From an uncultured Clostridia bacterium (GTDB lineage Bacteria > Bacillota > Clostridia > Christensenellales > Borkfalkiaceae): a DNA stretch of 10,167 nucleotides. A program made the translations under genes and the position numbers. The notes under the pieces were generated by a model that made no database searches, was not told the origin of the DNA, and saw only the letters and a list, made by a program, of their open reading frames with translations. Each line of letters begins with the position of its first letter. The stretch's first letter is position 1. The stretch is taken from contig CAMWWA010000032.1 of NCBI GenBank assembly GCA_947177825.1, positions 1-10,167 of the forward strand. The letters run 5' to 3'. Of this stretch, positions 6,830 through 10,167 are shown piece by piece.

Positions 6830-6858
6830 ACTATACATTTTTGTCGAAAATATGTCAA
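6830..6858 (-). promoter_or_regulatory. Promoter of the lipoprotein gene
   Basis: TTGACA (6853-6858), 17-bp spacer and TATAGT (6830-6835, five of six matches) form a near-consensus housekeeping promoter. The expected start is near 6823. Its strength suggests a well-expressed surface protein unless the leader represses it. Confidence 0.85.
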
Positions 6859-6924
6859 GCAGTTTTACCCTTTGGTGAAATAATAGTTACTTAAACACGC
6901 GGTAACCGCTGCTTATGCCAAAGC

Positions 6925-6958
6925 AAAAAAGCCCCGCGCAGCTTTAAGCTGTGCGGGG
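6925..6958 (-). terminator. Intrinsic terminator after the SecB-like gene
   Basis: A 12-bp stem (6932-6943 with 6947-6958, one G-T pair, 3-nt loop) is followed on the minus strand by CTTTTTTGC, with the six T at 6925-6930. It lies about 25 nt past the stop codon and about 65 bp before the lipoprotein promoter. Confidence 0.9.
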
Positions 6959-6983
6959 TCATTCGAATCTATTTATAAATTTT

Positions 6984-7418
6984 TCAGTTCACGTCGCCGG
7001 GAGCAAATGCGTAAACGTCTCTGTCCTCGGGGAAGATGGGACCGGAAATGATGGGCAGATTGAGCGGCGTTATAAACGCGTTTGCCGTAAGGTTGGATAC
7101 GGTCGAACGCAGGTAGGGATATAAAAGCTGGGTTGCTTCTATTACGAAAGCCCTCTCCTCCTGCGCGGTGTAGTTATCCTTTTCCAGTTCGAACACGCCT
7201 ACAAGGTTTACGTCGAGGTTGAAGGGCTTGGGCTCCTTCTCGGTAGATTCAATCTTGACCGCAAGCGAAATGAATATAAGCTTTTTGTTGTCGTTGGGCT
7301 TGCGCACCTGACGCGCGAACTGGGGCTTAATATCCAGTCTTTGGTTGGGAGCAATCTGCACCCTGTTGAGCTTGTAGGTAAGTTCTTCTGTGGTTATGCC
7401 TTTGAAATCATATCTCAT
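6984..7418 (-). CDS. SecB-like chaperone
   Basis: A 144-residue protein that I assign to the SecB-like fold. SecB chaperones hold unfolded exported proteins as tetramers. The best evidence is the C-terminal half: after a strand segment VNLVGVFELE (about 70-80) comes TQLLYPYLRSTVSNL and then NAFITPLNLPII. This matches in order the SecB pattern of a beta strand G-F, LFPYAR helix, and a P-LNL-P loop. The N-terminal half is less clear. Length is close to SecB. Firmicutes SecB-like members are less studied and may lack the SecA-binding tail. It has its own promoter and terminator and is divergent from rng. No toxin-antitoxin partner is adjacent. The ATG is preceded by GGAGAAG at a somewhat long distance. 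Confidence 0.68.
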   Translation of the reverse strand: MRYDFKGITTEELTYKLNRVQIAPNQRLDIKPQFARQVRKPNDNKKLIFISLAVKIESTEKEPKPFNLDVNLVGVFELEKDNYTAQEERAFVIEATQLLYPYLRSTVSNLTANAFITPLNLPIISGPIFPEDRDVYAFAPGDVN

Positions 7419-7451
7419 GGTTTTTTACTTCTCCATATTTAATACTCCCTT

Positions 7452-7480
7452 ATTTTACCATTTTAAAGCCCGACTGTCAA
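7452..7480 (-). promoter_or_regulatory. Promoter of the SecB-like gene
   Basis: TTGACA (7475-7480), 17-bp spacer and TAAAAT (7452-7457, five of six) fit the housekeeping consensus. The expected start near 7445 gives a leader of about 27 nt. Its -35 box lies 22 bp from the -35 box of the divergent rng promoter. Confidence 0.85.
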
Positions 7481-7502
7481 TAGTTATTTTTGTAATTACC
7501 AC

Positions 7503-7530
7503 TTGATTATTCTTCTTTCCGTGATATAAT
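7503..7530 (+). promoter_or_regulatory. Promoter of rng with extended -10
   Basis: TATAAT (7525-7530) is perfect and is preceded by TG one base upstream, an extended -10. A -35 of TTGATT (7503-7508) lies 16 bp upstream. The expected start at about 7536-7538 is at the Shine-Dalgarno site itself (AAGGAG, 7538-7543), giving a leader of only about 15 nt. Confidence 0.78.
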
Positions 7531-7552
7531 AGATTTTAAGGAGTGCAAAACA

Positions 7553-9052
7553 GTGAGCAGAAAACTCTACTTTGACAGTCAATACGGTCTTGAAACGTAC
7601 GCCCTGTGCGAGGACGGCGTTATGACGGAATACTGCGCCGAACGCGCCGCAACGGGTGCGGTCATCGGCAACATATACAAGGGCAGAGTTAGCAACGTTT
7701 TAAACGGAATGCAGGCGGCTTTTATCGACTGCGGACTGGAACGGCACTGCTATATTTCGGTTAGCGACCTTACCGCCGACAAGAGCAAGCTGGAGGGCGG
7801 AGAAATAGACATACCCCAGACTCTAAACCTGCACGAAGGCGACGAAATCCTCGTACAGATAACCAAGGCGGCGCAGGGCAAAAAGGGCGCCAAAGTCACC
7901 ACCAATATTTCGTTTGTCGGCAAATATATCGTCTTTCTGCCCAACACTCCCTTCGTCGGGGTTTCGGCAAAAATTTCCGACCACGAGCTGCGCAAAAACC
8001 TGACTTACAGCGCAAAGAAACAGCTTAAAGAAAACGAGGGGCTGGTCGTGCGCACCGCCGCGCCTTACGCGGTGCTCAGCGAAAAGATAGGCGAAATAAA
8101 TTATTTCCGCAAGCTCTACCAGAACATTCTTGCGCACTTTAAGGAGGCGCCCGTGGGCGAGCTGCTTTACAGCGATTCCCCCCTGTTTATGCGCGTTCTG
8201 CGCGATATGATGATGAACGCCGGCGACGAAATTCACGTGGGCAACCACCGCCTTTACCAGGCAATTAAGGAGCTTGCGCTTACGTATACCTTCACCTCGC
8301 AGATACGCATTTACGAGCACGACGCGAAAACCGATATGTTCTATTCCGAGGGCATATACGACCAGTTTACAAAATCGCTCAGCCCCAAGGTCGAGCTTTC
8401 GAACGGCGCATACCTCATTATAGACCGCACCGAAGCGCTGACCGTTATCGACGTAAACACGGGTAAATTCACGGGCGACGACAGCCTTGAGCACACCGTT
8501 TACTGCACCAACGTTTTGGCGACGCGCGAGATTGCAAGGCAGGTCAAGCTGAGAAATCTGGGCGGACTTTTCGTGGTTGACTTTATAGATATGACCGAGG
8601 AAAACCACAAAAAGGCTATCGTAGACGAGCTTGAAAGGGCGCTGCGCGCGGACAAGGCAAAGTGCAAAGTTTTGCCCATGTCCAAGTTCGGGCTGGTAGA
8701 GTTTACGCGCAAGCGCACGGGCGTTGCCGCTTCCGAACTGATGCTTAAAAACTGCGATTTGTGCGGAGGCGCGGGCGAAATGCGCTCCCACGAAAACATA
8801 CTTGCCGAATTCCGCGCAAGACTTTTGGAAATTCTTGCGGACGGTGCGGATACAGTGTGCGTGGATTTGAACTTTACCATTGCGGACAAGCTTATGGGCT
8901 ATACGGCGCTTAAAGAAAATATTGCCGCCCTCTATCCGCAGGCGCGCGTGTATATTACTTTTCACCGCACCTACCGCGAAACGAACATGTATTTCCGCAA
9001 GGTCAACTCCCCCCACTTCGCCCTCCCCGAAGGCACCGTGTTGTTGTATTAA
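7553..9052 (+). CDS. rng: Ribonuclease G (RNase E/G family endoribonuclease)
   Basis: A 499-residue single-strand-specific endoribonuclease of the RNase E/G family, close to RNase G in length and lacking the long C-terminal scaffold of RNase E. An S1 domain occupies about 35-120 (GNIYKGRVSNVLNGMQAAFID near its start). The catalytic DNase I-like domain has D300 in TVIDVNTGKFTG and D343 in VVDFIDM. The 43-residue spacing equals that of the two metal-binding aspartates of E. coli RNase E (303 and 346). The zinc-link cysteines are C401 and C404 in NCDLCGG. The start is GTG (7553-7555) with AAGGAG 9 nt upstream. It is the only plus-strand gene here, divergent from the SecB-like gene, and is not next to rplU-rpmA, where such genes often lie in Clostridia. 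A role in rRNA or mRNA processing is inferred from the family. Confidence 0.95.
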   Translation: MSRKLYFDSQYGLETYALCEDGVMTEYCAERAATGAVIGNIYKGRVSNVLNGMQAAFIDCGLERHCYISVSDLTADKSKLEGGEIDIPQTLNLHEGDEILVQITKAAQGKKGAKVTTNISFVGKYIVFLPNTPFVGVSAKISDHELRKNLTYSAKKQLKENEGLVVRTAAPYAVLSEKIGEINYFRKLYQNILAHFKEAPVGELLYSDSPLFMRVLRDMMMNAGDEIHVGNHRLYQAIKELALTYTFTSQIRIYEHDAKTDMFYSEGIYDQFTKSLSPKVELSNGAYLIIDRTEALTVIDVNTGKFTGDDSLEHTVYCTNVLATREIARQVKLRNLGGLFVVDFIDMTEENHKKAIVDELERALRADKAKCKVLPMSKFGLVEFTRKRTGVAASELMLKNCDLCGGAGEMRSHENILAEFRARLLEILADGADTVCVDLNFTIADKLMGYTALKENIAALYPQARVYITFHRTYRETNMYFRKVNSPHFALPEGTVLLY

Positions 9053-9068
9053 AAATGTATAAAACACA

Positions 9069-9095
9069 AAGCCCCGCGCAATCCGCGCGGGGCTT
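9069..9095. terminator. Probably bidirectional terminator between rng and the LRR gene
   Basis: An 11-bp perfect stem (9069-9079 with 9085-9095, loop of 5) is followed on the plus strand by CTTTAATT, 16 nt after the rng stop. On the minus strand it is followed by GTGTTTTATAC, 59 nt after the LRR gene stop. The plus direction has the better position; termination in the other direction is plausible for this convergent pair. Confidence 0.8.
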
Positions 9096-9154
9096 CTTTA
9101 ATTAACTCTTTTGACTAGTCCGTCAATATCCTGCCACGAATAATAAATTAAACT

Positions 9155-10167
9155 TTATTGGTCGGCATTACCTTTATATCCCCAAACGACTGGACAATTT
9201 GAAGAATTCCAATTTTTATCCCAACCGCTCGGTTTTTCAGTCGCTATACAATAAATAGGACCACTACAGTTATAAAACGCATACTCACCAATATTCGATA
9301 CGCTGTCGGGTATAATAACACTTGTTAAAATACAACCAGAAAACGCTCTATCACCGATACTCGTTATGCCGTTCGGTATGGTTATGCTTGTAAGTTTGCT
9401 ACACTTTCTGAACGCACTACTACAAATACTTGTAACTCCATTACCAATTGTCACGCTTGTCAATTCGCTGCAATTTTCGAACGCACTACTACCAATATTC
9501 GTCACACTGTTTGGTATGGTTACGCTTGTAAGTCCGCTGCAACCTGAGAACGCATTATAATCAATGCTCGTCACACCGTCTGGAATGCTTATGCTTGTAA
9601 GTCCGCTACAATGCGCGAACGAAAACTCACCTATATTTTTTACACCGTCCGGTATCGTTATACTCGTAAGTCCGCTACAACCATAAAACGACCACTTACC
9701 GATACTCGTCACACTATTTGGTATGGTTATGCTCGTAAGTCCGCTACAATTTTCGAACGCACTACTACCAATATTTGTCACACTATTTGGTATGGTTACG
9801 CTTGTAAGTCCGCTACAATTTTCGAACGCACCACTACCAATACTCGTCACGCTGTTTGGTATCGTTATACTTGTCAATCCGGTACAACCTGAGAACACCC
9901 TATCAATACTCGTCAAGCTATCGGGTATGGTTATACTCGTAAGTTTGCTACAACCTGAGAACACACTATAACCCATACTTATCACGCTGTTCGGTATCGT
10001 AATACTTGTCAGTCCGCTACAACCCAAGAATGCCACACTACCGATACTCGTCACACTGTCCGGTATCGTTATACTTGTAAGGTTACTACATTCTCTGAAC
10101 GCACTCTCACCAATACTCGTCACACTGTCCGGTATCGTTATACTTGTAAGGTTACTACATTCTCTGA
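9155..10167 (-). CDS. BspA-like leucine-rich repeat protein, 5' end outside the window
   Basis: An open frame of at least 337 codons that runs off the right edge. The GTG codon at 10121-10123 is an ordinary repeat valine, not the start. Thirteen complete repeats of 23 residues (two of 22) follow the LRR_5/BspA pattern: L-TSITIP-sVTSIG--AF--CSg. They should stack into a solenoid. The C terminus ends with a non-repeat cap (33 residues: [22 protein letters not shown]), typical of these clostridial proteins. No LPXTG, dockerin or membrane anchor follows, so any signal peptide or anchor must be on the missing N-terminal side. Such proteins are usually surface-exposed and bind host or microbial ligands; that role is inferred. 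AGT, GGT, ACA and ATA codons dominate, unlike the GC-richer neighbours. The partner ligand is unknown. Confidence 0.9.
   Translation of the reverse strand, partial: RECSNLTSITIPDSVTSIGESAFRECSNLTSITIPDSVTSIGSVAFLGCSGLTSITIPNSVISMGYSVFSGCSKLTSITIPDSLTSIDRVFSGCTGLTSITIPNSVTSIGSGAFENCSGLTSVTIPNSVTNIGSSAFENCSGLTSITIPNSVTSIGKWSFYGCSGLTSITIPDGVKNIGEFSFAHCSGLTSISIPDGVTSIDYNAFSGCSGLTSVTIPNSVTNIGSSAFENCSELTSVTIGNGVTSICSSAFRKCSKLTSITIPNGITSIGDRAFSGCILTSVIIPDSVSNIGEYAFYNCSGPIYCIATEKPSGWDKNWNSSNCPVVWGYKGNADQ
9257..10167 (-). repeat. 69-bp tandem coding repeats
   Basis: Thirteen units of 69 bp (units at 9326-9391 and 9875-9940 are 66 bp) plus a partial unit at the right edge encode the leucine-rich repeats. 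Nucleotide identity is high in places: 10044-10098 and 10113-10167 are identical over 55 bases, up to the edge. The units at 9461-9529 and 9737-9805 share a 29-base identical stretch, CAATTTTC to CAATATT, with only a few differences elsewhere. This implies recent duplication or conversion. Confidence 0.93.

Noticed and set aside
6861..6880. Possible operator dyad (TTTACC / GGTGAAA) just upstream of the lipoprotein -35 box
   Set aside because: The arms are short and need a one-base bulge. This level of symmetry is expected by chance in AT-rich DNA.
7823..9067. A long minus-strand open frame of 414 codons opposite rng
   Set aside because: It lies fully antisense to a gene with intact catalytic and zinc-binding motifs. 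Its composition (Val, Ala, Phe, His-rich) is what GC-biased third positions produce on the opposite strand. It has no recognisable domain.
10121..10123. GTG at 10121-10123 as the start of the LRR gene
   Set aside because: The frame stays open to the window edge and codes for another repeat upstream. No ribosome binding site precedes this codon.
9257..10167. CRISPR-like periodic repeats
   Set aside because: The 69-bp period has no unique spacers between conserved repeats, stays in one reading frame and encodes leucine-rich repeats.

Overview
The window looks like a Bacillota (class Clostridia) chromosome of roughly balanced GC, probably an uncultured gut-type lineage. The evidence is the gene order rpmG-secE-nusG-rplK-rplA-rplJ-rplL, strong purine-rich Shine-Dalgarno sites, near-consensus TTGACA/TATAAT promoters with 17-bp spacers, a Firmicutes-style L10 leader attenuator, and two surface-protein types common in gut Clostridia (a Cys/His-module lipoprotein and a BspA-like leucine-rich repeat protein). 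A Christensenellales-like affiliation is only a guess from the style of the lipoprotein.

Layout: every gene except one lies on the minus strand, so transcription mostly runs from high to low coordinates. At the right edge (9155-10167) is the 3' part of a BspA-like leucine-rich repeat gene built of 69-bp tandem repeats and entering from beyond the window. It converges with rng (RNase G family, 7553-9052, plus strand) across a probably bidirectional terminator. rng is divergent from a SecB-like chaperone gene (6984-7418), and the two face away from each other from a promoter pair in a 134-bp spacer. After a terminator comes a monocistronic gene for a 965-residue lipoprotein (3775-6672), preceded by a leader of about 150 nt with three consecutive inverted repeats and followed by its own terminator.

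The left third is the translation/secretion cluster. A TTGACA-17-TAAACT promoter drives rpmG (L33)-secE-nusG, apparently reading into rplK (L11)-rplA (L1) and ending at a 14-bp hairpin terminator. rplJ (L10)-rplL (L7/L12) then starts from its own perfect-consensus promoter, passes through an L10 leader with terminator and antiterminator halves, and ends at a 15-bp hairpin at the left edge.

Regulation can be read directly in this part. There are two 23S-rRNA-like L1 binding hairpins, one in front of rplK and one between rplK and rplA. The rplJ leader shows a mutually exclusive pairing between its 5' end and the terminator hairpin. I see no defence island, CRISPR array, insertion sequence, tRNA or rRNA gene. 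The least understood content is the large lipoprotein, its structured leader, and the repeat-homogenised LRR gene.
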